A DNA stretch of 64,000 nt, from assembly GCA_963825845.1 (NCBI GenBank), contig CAWGVL010000081.1:56581-120580 (forward strand), given 5' to 3'. Made by a program: the position numbers and the translations under genes. The stretch comes from DASQDN01 sp963825845. Lineage in GTDB: Bacteria > Acidobacteriota > Terriglobia > Bryobacterales > Bryobacteraceae. Position 1 is the stretch's first letter, and each line of letters starts with the position of its first letter. Positions 46,361-57,266 of this stretch are shown in pieces. Below the pieces are notes generated by a model. The model was not told the origin of the DNA and ran no database searches. It was given only the letters and a program-made list of their open reading frames with translations.

Positions 46361-49017
46361 TCACTCTCCGCTTTGCTGCATCAACTTCGCTACCAGCCCG
46401 GTCCAACCCGTCTGGTGACTCGCGCCGACGCCCGAACCGTTATCACCGTGGAAGTACTCATAGAACAGGACAAGATCACGCCAGTTCGGGTCGGTTTGAT
46501 AGATCGATTCAGGGTCGTGAACGGGACGTACGCCCGCTTCGTTGCGGAGAAAGATATGCGTAAGGCGGCGCGATAGTTCGGCTGAAACGTCCCAGAGAGT
46601 CGAATAATTTCCTGAGCCCGTCGGGCACTCCACCTTGAAGTCGTCTCCGTAATAATGATGCAGCTTTTGCAGTGACTCGATTAGCAGAAAATTAACCGGA
46701 AACCAGATCGGCCCACGCCAGTTCGAGTTCCCTCCGAACAGTCCGTTGCTTGATTCCGCGGGCTCATAGGCGACCGTATAGCTGGAGCCGTTCACAGGCA
46801 ATACGAATGGATTGTCCTTATGAACGCGCGAGAGCGCACGAATGCCGTTGGCGAGCTAGAAACTCCGATTCATCCAACATGAACCGCAGTACTCGACGAA
46901 GTTGATCTTCTCCAGCGATCGAAAGCAAGCGCCGGCTCCGGACACCATCCGGCGACATACAGGCAACGTTGCACGTCAGATCAGGTCGATTATCCAGGAA
47001 CCACTGCATCCGTCGCTTGAACCCGGGTAAACGATCGACGATATCGGACTCCAGCGTCTCCACCGCGAACAACGGGATAAGGCCTACCATGGAGCGAATG
47101 CGCAAGGGCCTGTGGCTCCCGTCGGGCATATGCAGCACGTCGTAGAAGAATCCGTCGTCTTCGTCCCACATTCCTGTGCCGTCTTCACCCAGATTGTTGA
47201 TCGCGTTCGCGATGTAGAGGAAGTGCTCCCAAAATTTGGTGGCAACATCTTCATAGGCGGGGTCCTCATGCGCGAGCTCGAGCGCAATCGCGAGCAAATT
47301 CAGGCAATACATGCCCATCCAGCCGGTGCCATCGGCCTGCTCGATGTGGCCGCCCGTCGGCAAAGGAGCGCTGCGATCGAATACTCCGATATTGTCGAGA
47401 CCGAGGAATCCTCCCTGGAACACATTTCGTCCTTCCGCGTCTTTGCGGTTCACCCACCACGTGAAGTTCAACAGCAGTTTGTGAAAGATGCGCTGCAGGA
47501 ACGTACGGTCACCGACTCCGCGCCGTTTCTTCTCGATTTTGTAGACGCGCCATGCAGCCCAGGCGTGCACTGGCGGATTCACATCCCGAAGCGCCCATTC
47601 ATAGGCGGGCAATTGTCCATTAGGATGCATGTACCATTCGCGAACCATGAGCATGAGCTGCTCTTTGGCGAACTCCGAGTCGATGAGAGCTAGGGGGACG
47701 CAGTGGAATGCCAAATCCCATGCCGCGTACCAGGGATATTCCCACTTGTCGGGCATTGAGATCACGTCCGCGTTGTACAGGTGAGTCCACTCATGATTGC
47801 GGCCGTGTTTGCGAGCCTCTGGCGGAGCAGGCTGGCCGCGGGTCGCCGTTCAGCCAGTCACGGACGATGTAGTGGTAGAACTGTTTCGACCACATCAAAC
47901 CCGCGAAAGCTTGCCGCATCACATTGCGGGCATCGGGTGACAGATCCTCGGGCATCACTTTTTCATAAAACTCGTCGGCTTCGCGAATACGGTCAGAAAA
48001 AATATCATCGAAGTTTGCTCCCGCAACCCCTGCTGAGCTCTGCAAGTCCGTGAATCGGATCTTGATTGTATGGCTTTCGCCGGAGCCTACATCGAGAACA
48101 TATTGCGCGGATGCTTTCGTGCCGAGGTGCGCCGGGTGGACAGCATCCTTATGTCCGTGCACAACGTACTCGTTGATTCCGTCTTTGGCGTATTCCGACG
48201 CGCCTTGAAGGCCATGGAGTCGATGGAAGTTAGTTTCGTTTTCAGTGAACAATAACTGGGGCGAACCGTCGAAAACCGCCCACCGCTTTCCGTATGTCGG
48301 CTCGTTCAACTCGATGACCGAGGGCGTGCTCGAACAACGCCGCATATGCGGCTTCGGTTCGCCGGGCATCCACGACCAGGTGTTCCGGAACCAGATCGTC
48401 GGCAGGACATGCAACGTCGCAGGCTCGGGTCCGCGATTGACGACGGTGATGCGAACGAGAATATCCTCCACACTCGCCTTGGCATATTCAACGAAGACAT
48501 CGAAATAGCGATTGTCGGCGAACACGCCGGTATCGAGAAGTTCGAATTCGCGTCGGCCTCGCCCTCTTTCCCGGTTCTCATTTACGAGACGCTCGTAGGG
48601 AAACTCCGCCTGCGGGTATTTGTACAGATACTTCATGTAGGAGTGCGTCGGTGTGCTGTCGAGGTAGTAGTAGCACTCCTTCACGTCTTCGCCATGGTTT
48701 CCTTCATTGCCGGTCAGGCCAAAGAGCCGCTCCTTCAGGATCGGATCACGACCATTCCAGAGAGCGATGGAGAAGCAGATCTTCTGATGCCTGTCCGAAA
48801 TGCCCGCAATGCCGTCCTCGTTCCAGCGATACGCCTTCGAACGGGCTTGATCGTGCGGGAAATACTCCCATGCTGTACCGTGTTCGCTATAGTCTTCGCG
48901 CACGGTCCCCCATGACCGCTCGCTTAAATAGGGTCCCCATCGCTTCCAGTGCTCTGTTCGATCGTTCGAAGCTTCCAGGCGTAATTCTTCGGCGGTCATA
49001 CCGTGTAAAGACGGCAT
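46361..49017 (-). CDS. GH63/MGH1-like glucosidase, frameshifted
   Basis: Joined length about 885 residues. The N-terminal part has LSERSWGTVREDYSEHGTAW, FPHDQARSKAYRWNEDGIAG and FALGLTGNEGNHGEDVKE-type segments typical of bacterial GH63-like (mannosyl-glycerate hydrolase-type) proteins. The barrel part has KWEYPWYAAWDLAFHCVPLA, GFLGLDNIGVFDRS and WRGPIWFPVNFLLIESL. The family hydrolyses alpha-glucosides. Frames break near 47780 and 46810. It is the first gene of the leftward glycan run; upstream lies tRNA-Val in the same direction. Confidence 0.87.
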
Positions 49018-49087
49018 ACGAAAACCTTATTCCATATGAGGGCTGAATGGATAGGGGTGAGTGAGGCGATGTCGGTCAGCCGAAGTA

Positions 49088-49164
49088 TGGTGGGCGCGCA
49101 GGGACTCGAACCCCGGACCCCCTCGGTGTAAACGAGGTGCTCTAACCAACTGAGCTACGCGCCC
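49088..49164 (-). tRNA. tRNA-Val (anticodon UAC)
   Basis: A complete cloverleaf of 77 bases. The acceptor stem GGGCGCG pairs with CGCGCCC, the D arm has AGCTCAGTTGGTTAGAGC, the anticodon stem CCTCG/CGAGG holds loop TTTACAC with anticodon TAC, and the T arm has GGTTCGAACC. The genome encodes the 3' ACCA. The dividing line to the GH63-like gene is about 70 bases. Confidence 0.96.
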
Positions 49165-49227
49165 GCTTCCGCTGAGCTTTGCTCCGGCATTTCCAACTCT
49201 AACATGCGAATCGGCGACAATAAGCGC

Positions 49228-49413
49228 ATGGACCGAGATGCGCTCAAGGAATCGGCGAAATCCATGATTGACCAACTCAGCAACCGGCAATTGGAAGCAG
49301 TCGTAGGTCTTTTGAGATGTTTTACCGGGTATGACGAGAGCGAATCTGTACCCGAAGCCGATGCGGGCGAGGGCCTGCCTCCGGCGAATATCTTCGGTAA
49401 GTTCTTTTCCTGA
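49228..49413 (+). CDS. Small acidic hypothetical protein
   Basis: 61 residues from ATG 49228. The helix RDALKESAKSMIDQLSNRQL followed by EAVVGLLRCF resembles the N-terminal helices of small bacterial proteins (some antitoxin-like) with a DQLSxxQLEAVxxLL pattern. No function is known. It lies between tRNA-Val and recA. Confidence 0.5.
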   Translation: MDRDALKESAKSMIDQLSNRQLEAVVGLLRCFTGYDESESVPEADAGEGLPPANIFGKFFS

Positions 49414-49458
49414 GATTTTCCCGCACGCTCCGCCACCTCCTCTTGAAAGGTTTTATCT

Positions 49459-50476
49459 ATGAACACAGAGGAACGGCGGCGCGCCATACAGTCCGCGCTC
49501 GTACAGATGGACAAGCAGTTCGGCAAGGGCGCGGTGCTCATGCTCGGGTCGCGAAATGCAATCCCGGTCACAACGATTTCGACAGGATCACTCGCAGTAG
49601 ACCACGCGCTCGGAGTCGGCGGTCTGCCGCGGGGACGCGTAATTGAGATCTATGGACCGGAGTCCTCCGGCAAGACGACACTCACGTTGCATGTCATCGC
49701 CGAAGCGCAGAAAGCCGGCGGCTACGCGGCGTTTATCGATGCGGAACACGCCTTGGACCCGAAATACGCTGCCGCGCTCGGTGTAAACGTCGATAATCTT
49801 CTCATCTCGCAGCCCGATTCCGGAGAGCAGGCGCTCGAAATCGCGTCCGCAATCGTCGCGACGAACGCCGTTGACCTGATCGTGATCGACTCTGTCGCTG
49901 CGCTCGTTCCGAAGGCGGAACTTGAAGGCGAAATGGGAGATAGTCACGTTGGACTTGCAGGCCCGCCTGATGTCGCAAGCGTTGCGAAAACTCACAGGAC
50001 AGGTTGCGCGCACGAACACTTGCCTCGTATTCATCAACCAGTTACGCGAAAAGATCGGCGTCATGTTCGGCAACCCGGAGACGACGACCGGCGGTAAGGC
50101 TTTGAAATTTTACTCATCCATTCGCCTGGAAGTTCGTCGCGGAGCCACGCTGAAAGATGGCGATCAGATTGTCGGCAATCGGACCAAGGTTAAGGTTGTA
50201 AAGAACAAGGTAGCGGCTCCCTTCAAGGAAGCAGAAGTCGATCTGATTCACGGTTACGGCTTCTCCCTCGAGGGCGATCTGATCGATCTCGGCGCAGCGC
50301 ATGGCGTTGTGGAAAAAAGCGGATCCTGGTTCAGCTTCGGCGGCGAAAGAATCGGCCAAGGGCGCGAAAACGCGCGTCAGTTTTTGCGGGAACACCCCGA
50401 ATCAGCGAAGCGCATTGAGACCGCAATCCGCACCCGGCTCGGAATCGGCGTAGATGCCGTTGCGGCGGCCGTCTAA
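49459..50476 (+). CDS. recA: RecA recombinase, one frameshift
   Basis: Joined length about 339 residues. The Walker A motif GPESSGKTTL, LIVIDSVAALVPKAE with Walker B, and NPETTTGGKALKFYSS, KVVKNKVAAPFKEAE, GEKIGQGR-type end are all present. The ATPase binds single-stranded DNA, drives strand exchange and triggers the SOS response. An extra G near 49961 (GCAGGCCCGC where GCAGCCCGC would give GLAARLMSQ) shifts the frame; such a break in an essential repair gene points to a read error. A hairpin follows the gene. Confidence 0.97.
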
Positions 50477-50508
50477 CGTCTAAACATTCCTCTAAACTGC
50501 TGTTTTGC

Positions 50509-50541
50509 TGCCGGAATGCCGATTTCACGGGCGTTCCGGCA
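50509..50541 (+). terminator. Hairpin after recA
   Basis: TGCCGGAATGCC at 50509-50520 pairs with GGCGTTCCGGCA at 50530-50541 (one G-U pair) around a nine-base loop. It begins 33 bases after the recA stop and lies ahead of the HU gene. There is no strong T run, so termination strength is uncertain. Confidence 0.5.
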
Positions 50542-50701
50542 TTGTACCCTCAAAAAACCCCGTAAAATCGCCACTTTTTTGCGGTTCTCTCTTTACTTCG
50601 GCGTTTCACCTGCCTTATCATGAGTTCGACCCCGCTACGCGACGAGCAATCAAACATATTCGCGAAGCAATGTTTTGAAGGGAGAATCGGAGAAACAACC
50701 T

Positions 50702-51013
50702 ATGGCTGAAGCAACTCGCATGACCCAAACCCAGATCATCAAAGAACTGGCGGAAACCACGGGCGTCGGCAACAAGGTCGCTAAGCAGTTCCTGGAGAAG
50801 TTTTCTGAGATTGCTGTTCGCGAGACAAAGAAGAAGGGCGTATTCGTGATGCCGGGCATCGGCCGCCTTGTGCGCGTTGAAAGGAAGGCCCGGACCGGGC
50901 GCAATCCTGCGACCGGCGAGTCGATCAAGATTCCGGCGAAGAAGGTGGTTAAGTTCCGTATCGCCAAGTCAGTGAAGGACGCGATCGTTCCGCCGAAGGC
51001 CAAGAAGGGATAG
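50702..51013 (+). CDS. HU-family DNA-binding protein
   Basis: Intact, 103 residues. Marks of the fold: TQTQIIKELAETTGVGNKVA in the helical part, VFVMPGIGRLVRVERKARTG and RNPATGESIKIPAKKVVKFR, the last being the DNA-binding arm signature. A basic tail KAKKG follows. It bends and packs chromosomal DNA. The gene stands alone between recA and the acetyltransferase gene, with about 160 bases of promoter region ahead of it. Confidence 0.93.
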   Translation: MAEATRMTQTQIIKELAETTGVGNKVAKQFLEKFSEIAVRETKKKGVFVMPGIGRLVRVERKARTGRNPATGESIKIPAKKVVKFRIAKSVKDAIVPPKAKKG

Positions 51014-51069
51014 TTCGCTTTATCAGTGGAAGGGGAGCGCGTTGGCGCTTTCCTTCCACTTTTCCCTGC

Positions 51070-53796
51070 CTACAGCTTCAGCTCAGCTTCCATCGTTCCT
51101 TCTTCGGCTCGCAAACGCAGCTCAAATCCGAGACTCCGGAACACATTCAACATCATGGAATTCTCCGCCAGAATATCGGCGCGGATGACTCGTATCTTCT
51201 CTTCTCGCGCGATCTGGATCAGCGTTCGCACCATTTCGGTACCCAGTCCCTTGCCCTGAAAGTCGTCAGGAACCAGAACGGCCACTTCGCCTTCTCCCTC
51301 CTTACGCAGCTTCATCAGACGCGCGACGCCGACCAGTTCACGTTCACCGGTGGTTTGATTGGTTCTCTCTGCCACCAGGACCATCTGCCTGTCATAGTCA
51401 ACGAAACAGATCTTGGCGAGGCGCTCGTGGGCGGTTCTCGCTTCGAGTTTCAAAAAGTGAAAGTACCGTTGATAAACAGTCCGCTCGGATAAGCGACTAT
51501 GGAAGTTGACCATGCGGTGCTCATCCTCAGGACGGATGGGACGGATGTTGACAACGATATTGTCGTTAGTAAGCCACGACTTCACGTATTGGATCGGGTA
51601 CGGCCTGATCGCAAGCTTCGGCAGATCTTCTTCCCGCGTGCTCTGATCGTGCACAATCACGCGCGCATCCAGCGCAACGAAACCCGAGGGACTCGCCAAA
51701 AGCGGGTTGATGTCGATCTCTTTAATCCAGCGCTGCTCCACCACCAGGCGGCTGAACCTTCACCATCAACTCTTCGAGAGCATTCGTGTTCACCGGAGCG
51801 CGGCCGCGCACGCCCTTCAGCGCCGTCCAGATCTTCGTGGTCTCCATCATGCGCCGGGCGAGGGTGGTATTCAGCGGCGGCAGCGCAAGAGCACGATCCT
51901 TATAAACCTCCACCAACTGTCCGCCAGACCCGAAGAGGAGCACCGGACCGAACTGCGCATCGGAGCTGGATCCCACAATCAGTTCGTAGCCATCCTTAGA
52001 TGAGATCATCGGTTGAACGGTGACGCCGCTGAAAATCCTGCGCGCTGCCGTGCTTCGTGACCGATTCGCGGATCTCGGCGAATGCGGCGCGGACGGCTGC
52101 CTCATCGCGCAGGCTCAGCTTTACACCACCTACGTCGGTTTTGTGAGTGATGGTCTTCGAAAAGAGCTTCAACACGACGGGATAGCCTATGTGCGCCGCG
52201 GCATCGATGGCGTGGCTCTCGGAAAGAGCCACGATCGTCTGCACGGTCGGAATGCCGTATAGCGACAGCAGACTCTTCGATTCGGATTCGTCCAGGATTG
52301 TACGGCCGAGCCGCCGCACATCGCCGATCAACTGCTCGGCCGCAAATTTCTGATCGGCCAGGTGCTCGTCCAGGCGTGATCGAAGGCGTCTCATACAACC
52401 CCTCGAGGTGTGGTTGTACTGGTAAATACGTAAAGGCTTTCGCGGCGGTGTCGGGATAAGGAAACATCGGAATGCCCTCGCGGTTCAGAGGCTGGTACCT
52501 CCTCGACCATGGGGCCGCCCATCCAACTCGCAAGGATCGGCTTCCCCGTTGTCATCGCATAACGTGCCGAGATGCTCGGCGATGGTCGTCGGGTCTGGTC
52601 ATACCCTGCGGTGTCATGATGACGAGTAGTCCGTCGCTCTCCGGATTCCGCATCACCGCTTCGAGCGTCTGCGCATAGCGATCCGGTCCGGCATCGCCCA
52701 GGATGTCCACGGATTTCCATGGCTCCAGGCATGCGGGAGGAAGCCATCGAGTTCTTCGATAATCGGACGGCGGGAGTTTTGCGAGTTCACCGCCGGCTCC
52801 AATCAGAGCGTCGGTCGCGAGAACGCCGGTGCCAGCCGCGTTGGTAATGACGGTGAGGCGGGGGCCAGCCGGACGCGGCTGCTTCGCGAGCACTTCCACC
52901 ATGTAGAAGATATCGGCGATGTTGTTGACACGAAGAACACCGCACCGGTTGAATGCCGCATCGAGCACTTCATCGCTCCCGGCAAGACTTCCCGTATGAG
53001 AGCGGCCGCCTGTGCAGCCGCCGCCGTCCGCCCCGCCTTGATCACGATGATCGGCTTCTGAAGGGCGACCTCGCGCGCCGCCGATAAGAAACTTCGCGCG
53101 TCCCCGACCGTTTCCATGTACAACACGATGCCTTCGTGTTCGGGTCATCGCCGAGGTACTGGATCAGGTCTCCCCAGCCCACGTCGATCATTGCGCCCAC
53201 CGAGAAGAAGGCGCTGAATCCGACGCACTCGCGTTCCGACCAGTCGAGCATCGCGGTGCAGAGCGCTCCGGACTGGCTCATGAACGCGACGTTTCCTTTG
53301 GCCGCCATCGATCCCGCAAACGTTGCGTTCAACCCGGCCAGAGGCGCCATCACTCCCAGGCAATTCGGACCGATGATCCGCATGTTCCCTTTGCGGGCTT
53401 CTTCGAGTACCTGGCGCTCCAGTTCGTGGCCCTGCGGCCCCGTTTCACGGAATCCGGCCGAGATGATCACCGCCCCGCGTACACGTTCGCCGGCGCACTC
53501 TCGGATGATCGCCGGTACAGTAGACGCCGGAGTCACGATGACTGCGAGATCAATGGGCTCAGGTATATCCGCGACTTTGGCGTAGGCAGGACGGCCGAGG
53601 ATCGTGGAACGGGTCGGATTCACTGCAAAGATCGAAAAGGATGGATTCGCGGCGTAGAGGTTCTCGAGTACTATGCGGCCTACGCTTCCCGGACATGTTC
53701 GGTGGCGCCGATCAGCGCGACACTGCGTGGCCGGAAAAAGACGTCAAGGGAGGAGGACACTTCACTGGTGGCGGTTTTTGGTTCCTGGGTCAGCAT
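51070..53796 (-). CDS. Acyl-CoA synthetase (NDP-forming)-GNAT acetyltransferase fusion (Pat-like), frameshifted
   Basis: About 909 residues joined. The N-terminal CoA-binding domain has FRPRSVALIGATEH and NCLGVMAPLAG. Next comes the succinyl-CoA-synthetase-like domain (FMSQSGALCTAML), then an ATP-grasp-like domain (YGIPTVQTIVALSES, GYPVVLKLFSKTITHKTDVG), and last the GNAT domain (VLVPDDFQGKGLGTEMVRTL with the acetyl-CoA P-loop, ILAENSMMLNVFRSLGFEL). This is the layout of the Pat/YfiQ protein-lysine acetyltransferase. Breaks occur near 53692, 53135, 52570, 52420 and 51740. It may acetylate acetyl-CoA synthetase and other proteins in response to energy state. Confidence 0.88.
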
Positions 53797-53988
53797 GGCG
53801 TTCTGTGAAAGAAATAGGATGCAGCCGAGGGGCCAAACGCGACGCCCTTGCCGTTACAGACTCAGGATTTGCCCGGGCGATGCCCTTTGCGCCAACTGGC
53901 GCATCGGACGCGCAGTTGCACACTTGCGGGGGTTGAAACCTCCCTACTTGTGGGATAATGCAACCGGACGTCAAGGGTCGTCCTCCGT

Positions 53989-55308
53989 ATGACCAGCAGT
54001 ATCCTTCAACGATCCTCGCTTCGGGTCGTCCTTGCTTCAACGCTCTTCTGCGTTCCGTTCTTCCCTGTATCAGCCCAACAACCAGCTCCGTCGCCTGCCC
54101 CTGCGGGCGGGGGCGGCCAAGGTGGAGCTGCGGGTGGAGGCGCAGGAACTCCAGGCCCGGGATCCGTCGGAACCACCCCAGGACGAGGCCAGCAGCAACC
54201 ACAAACGGTTCCCGGTCAGCGCGATCAACGCGATCCTTTCGGGGAAATGATGCAAAACCGGCCGGTTTTTCTGTCCGGAAAAGTCGTGATGGAGGATGGT
54301 ACTCCTCCTCCCGATGCCGTGACAATAGAGCGGGTTTGCGGCGGGAGCGTACGCCCCGAGGCGTACACTGACAGCAAGGGCCGGTTTAGCTTCCAACTCG
54401 GTCAGAACCAAGGCATGATGGCGGACGCGAGCATGAGTTCGGCCGACACGATGCCTGGAATCCCTGGCCGGGGCAGCCCCGCAGGTACGGGCATGGGCAG
54501 CCGCGGCGGTATCAGCGAGCGCGATCTCGCGGGGTGTGAGCTTCGCGCCAATCTCGCCGGCTTCCGTTCGGAAAGCGTGAACCTGGCAGGGCGGCGTGCC
54601 CTGGACAATCCCGATGTAGGAACTATCATTTTGCGCCGTTTGGCGAAGGTGGAAGGCTTTACCTTCAGTGCGACAACAGCCTTTGCACCCAAAGATGCCA
54701 AGAAGGCGTATGAGAAGGGTGTCCAGGCCGCAAAGAAGAAGAAGTGGCCTGAAGCCGAAGAGAGCCTGCAAAAAGCTACTGCGACTTATCCGAAGTTCGC
54801 CGCAGCCTGGTACGAGCTTGGAGCAGTTTATCAGCAGCAGGCGAAGATCGAAGACGCCCGGAAGGCATATCTTGAGTCCATCAAGGCGGACGAGAAGTAC
54901 GTCACACCCTACGCTCAGTTGGCCCGGATTGCCGGCGCGGAGCAGAAGTGGGAAGACGTCTCCGAGTACACGGGCAAAGTCATTCGGCTCAATCCGTATT
55001 TCTCTCCGGAAATCTACTATGTCGGAGCGGTCGCCAGCTTCAATCTGCAAAAGGCGGATCAGGCTGAGGAATACGCGCGTGAGGCTTTGAAACTGGACAC
55101 GCAGAAGCGGAATCCGCGGATCAATCACCTGCTCGGTATCATTCTGGCGCAGAAGGAAGCCTATCCGGAAGCGGCGGAGAATATGCGCCTTTTCCTGAAG
55201 CGGGTTCCCGATGGTCCGGATGCCGAGAACGTTAAAAAGCAACTGGCCGAAGTGGAGAAGCGAATGGGTAACAACGCGACCGCCCAGGGCCAGCAGACTG
55301 CACAGTAG
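53989..55308 (+). CDS. Secreted TPR protein with carboxypeptidase-regulatory-like domain
   Basis: Intact, 439 residues. A leader (VVLASTLFCVPFFPVSAQ) is followed by a Gly/Pro/Gln-rich low-complexity stretch, a small beta domain (PVFLSGKVVMEDGTPPPDAV ... TDSKGRFSFQLG) like CarboxypepD_reg, and then about five TPR units from residue 230 (AYEKGVQAAKKKKWPEAEES, PKFAAAWYELGAVYQQQAKI, NPRINHLLGIILAQKEAYPE). Such proteins are frequent in Acidobacteria and probably form scaffolds at the cell envelope. No enzymatic motif. Confidence 0.85.
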   Translation: MTSSILQRSSLRVVLASTLFCVPFFPVSAQQPAPSPAPAGGGGQGGAAGGGAGTPGPGSVGTTPGRGQQQPQTVPGQRDQRDPFGEMMQNRPVFLSGKVVMEDGTPPPDAVTIERVCGGSVRPEAYTDSKGRFSFQLGQNQGMMADASMSSADTMPGIPGRGSPAGTGMGSRGGISERDLAGCELRANLAGFRSESVNLAGRRALDNPDVGTIILRRLAKVEGFTFSATTAFAPKDAKKAYEKGVQAAKKKKWPEAEESLQKATATYPKFAAAWYELGAVYQQQAKIEDARKAYLESIKADEKYVTPYAQLARIAGAEQKWEDVSEYTGKVIRLNPYFSPEIYYVGAVASFNLQKADQAEEYAREALKLDTQKRNPRINHLLGIILAQKEAYPEAAENMRLFLKRVPDGPDAENVKKQLAEVEKRMGNNATAQGQQTAQ

Positions 55309-55366
55309 CGAGTGCTAGACTAATTCTTTGGGGATTTACTCGTAGTGTGCCCAACATACGCGTGAT

Positions 55367-55396
55367 TTGCGTGAGACTGGCAGGCTACGGTATGCT
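55367..55396 (+). promoter_or_regulatory. Possible sigma-70 promoter of rpsT
   Basis: TTGCGT at 55367-55372 and TATGCT at 55391-55396 are separated by 18 bases and lie about 40 bases ahead of the rpsT start. Spacing and -10 match are acceptable but the -35 match is partial. This is by eye only. Confidence 0.3.
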
Positions 55397-55435
55397 GATA
55401 GGAAGTATAACTCTGTAAGGATTGGATTTTACTGA

Positions 55436-55708
55436 ATGGCAAATACCGTTTCCTCTTTGAAGCGGGTGCGACAGACCGAGCGTAAAACGGCCGTGAATCG
55501 GCTTCGTAAGAGCCGTCTGCGGACCCAGATTCGTAAGCTTCGCCGTCTGGTGGCGACTAGTGATGCTAACGGCGCTCAAGCCGAGTTGTCCGAAACTCAC
55601 TCGATGATTGACCGTGCTGCCAAATGGGGAATCATCAAGAAGAATGCAGCCGCCCGGTATAAGTCCCGCTTGACCGCGAACGTCCGCAAGCTTACCGCTG
55701 CCGCTTAG
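55436..55708 (+). CDS. rpsT: 30S ribosomal protein S20
   Basis: Intact, 90 residues, highly basic. ANTVSSLKRVRQTERKTAVN and DRAAKWGIIKKNAAARYKSR are characteristic S20 segments. It binds 16S rRNA early in small-subunit assembly. The stop overlaps the holA stop on the other strand, so the genes converge with no space for a terminator. Confidence 0.97.
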   Translation: MANTVSSLKRVRQTERKTAVNRLRKSRLRTQIRKLRRLVATSDANGAQAELSETHSMIDRAAKWGIIKKNAAARYKSRLTANVRKLTAAA

Positions 55709-56751
55709 TTTTTCCCAGTTAATTCCAGAACAAATCTCTCCATCACAGTGCGATCATCGGGTCGCGCGTCGCGGAGAGCCTTGTCGGTCTCATAGATTTT
55801 GATCGCCGCTGTCCGCAGCTTCTCCACTGAGAATGCTGCGGCGGTTTGCGCGACCTGCTCCGCCCGCGATTTCCACATCGGCGTTCCCTGTTTCGAAAAG
55901 TAAGCCTGAATCTGCGATGCGCTCGACAATCGTGCTTCTTTGGCGACGTAGGCAAGGCGAAACTGCGTCGCGAGGAAGGACAAGGCGAGGGGAAGATACT
56001 CGCCTTCGCGCACTAGCACATCCAGCGATTCGAGTGATCCGGTGCGATCGTTGCGCCCGAGCGCATTTACAAGCGAGAAGATCGTCGACGCCTTCGCGCT
56101 GGGAGCCAGGCTGAAGATGTCTTCCTCGGTGATCCGCCTTTCGGTACCGGCATACAGAGATAGCTTTTCGATTTCGCTCGCGATCCGCGCGACATCCGCG
56201 CCGAGCAACTCTACGAGCGCATCGAGTTCTCCACCGCCGATCTGGAGGCCGCGCTCTCGTGCAAGTTCCTCGGCTGCTTTGCGCGCCGCAAATGGAGCGA
56301 ACCGCGCGAACTCGACACTCGAGCCCACCATGGAGTAGAACTTCTCCACACGCTGGAGCTTCGCCTTGTCATCCCCCTCAAACTCCCATCGCGAGCAGTC
56401 AAACACCAAGACAACTCCTGGAGGAGGATCCTTCAGGTAGGCGGAGATCAGCGCTGCGCCCGGATCTTCGCCTGTATCTCGCTTCGGCAAAGCTGCTTCC
56501 GCACTTCCAGCCCATATAACGCGGCGGGTCGCAAACAGAGAGAAAGATCGAGCATCATCGATGACGTCAGCTAGTTCGACCTCACTCAGGTCATGACGAG
56601 TCAGCCCCTGGTCGCGATCTTCGGGAGGCAGCACTCGCTGAATCAGCGCCTTGCGACAACGATCGCGGGTCCACGGCTCGGGTCCGAGGAAAAGATAAGC
56701 GGATTGCGGCTCACGTTTTTCGATCGATCGCAGGAATTCGTCAGGCGTCAT
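55705..56751 (-). CDS. holA: DNA polymerase III delta subunit
   Basis: Intact, 348 residues. The fold of the delta clamp-loader subunit is seen in SAYLFLGPEPWTRDRCRKAL, FSLFATRRVIWAGSAEAALP, ELDALVELLGADVARIASEI (followed by EKL) and FSVEKLRTAAIKIYETDKAL. The protein opens the beta sliding clamp. It starts at the base that ends the lptE stop, so it is coupled to the envelope genes above it. Confidence 0.93.
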   Translation of the reverse strand: MTPDEFLRSIEKREPQSAYLFLGPEPWTRDRCRKALIQRVLPPEDRDQGLTRHDLSEVELADVIDDARSFSLFATRRVIWAGSAEAALPKRDTGEDPGAALISAYLKDPPPGVVLVFDCSRWEFEGDDKAKLQRVEKFYSMVGSSVEFARFAPFAARKAAEELARERGLQIGGGELDALVELLGADVARIASEIEKLSLYAGTERRITEEDIFSLAPSAKASTIFSLVNALGRNDRTGSLESLDVLVREGEYLPLALSFLATQFRLAYVAKEARLSSASQIQAYFSKQGTPMWKSRAEQVAQTAAAFSVEKLRTAAIKIYETDKALRDARPDDRTVMERFVLELTGKN

Positions 56752-57266
56752 CAGAAGGCTTCCAACACTGAACTAACAACTGTCCGCGCCACATCCCGGC
56801 TGACCCGTTCCAGCGCAAGATCGCTCTCTTCGAAATAGGCTTTCGGGTCGATCGCAATCTCGTAGCGATTGCGGACTTCCATGCTCGGTTGCGTGTAGAT
56901 CACCTTGCCGGTGGCCTTCTCATAGAGACTCAGTTGCAAAACCACCAGAACTTGAACACCCGCCGATCGGCCCGTATCCTGATCCACGACGTTTGGAAAG
57001 AAGAGATAGTTCACGACGGCGCCTTCAGGACGGCATCGGCCTGGCTCTCGTCGGCAACTACCTTATATCTCGTCCGGGTGATGAATTCCCGCGTGAGGGA
57101 TCGCGCCATCAGGTCCGTGAGCCGGTACCGGCCGGTGATGTTGCCGAAGGCAGGAATGGCGATAGTCTTGATACTGGCCGGCAGCAGATCCGACCGGCCC
57201 GAAACGTGATAGCCACAGCCCGACGGAGAGAAGTGCTACCGCGCAGAGCAGCAGGCGAGCCGTCAC
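56751..57266 (-). CDS. lptE: LPS-assembly lipoprotein LptE, frameshifted
   Basis: About 171 residues when joined. A GTG start overlaps the preceding stop by four bases. The leader LLLCAVALLSVG leads to a lipobox Cys followed by GYHVSGRSDLLPASIKTIAI, then RYRLTDLMARSLTREFITRT, VNYLFFPNVVDQDTGRSAGV and ERVSRDVARTVVSSVLEAF, the usual order for LptE. It supports LptD at the outer membrane in LPS export. An extra G near 57220 and a second break near 57015 split it. Confidence 0.85.

Noticed and set aside
49228..49413. Toxin-antitoxin pair next to tRNA-Val
   Set aside because: The small helical protein has a weak antitoxin-like helix but no adjacent toxin gene; recA follows directly.
54070..55242. 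390-residue - strand frame
   Set aside because: Antisense to the TPR protein; its leucine-rich look comes from the reverse complement of Ala/Lys/Glu codons.
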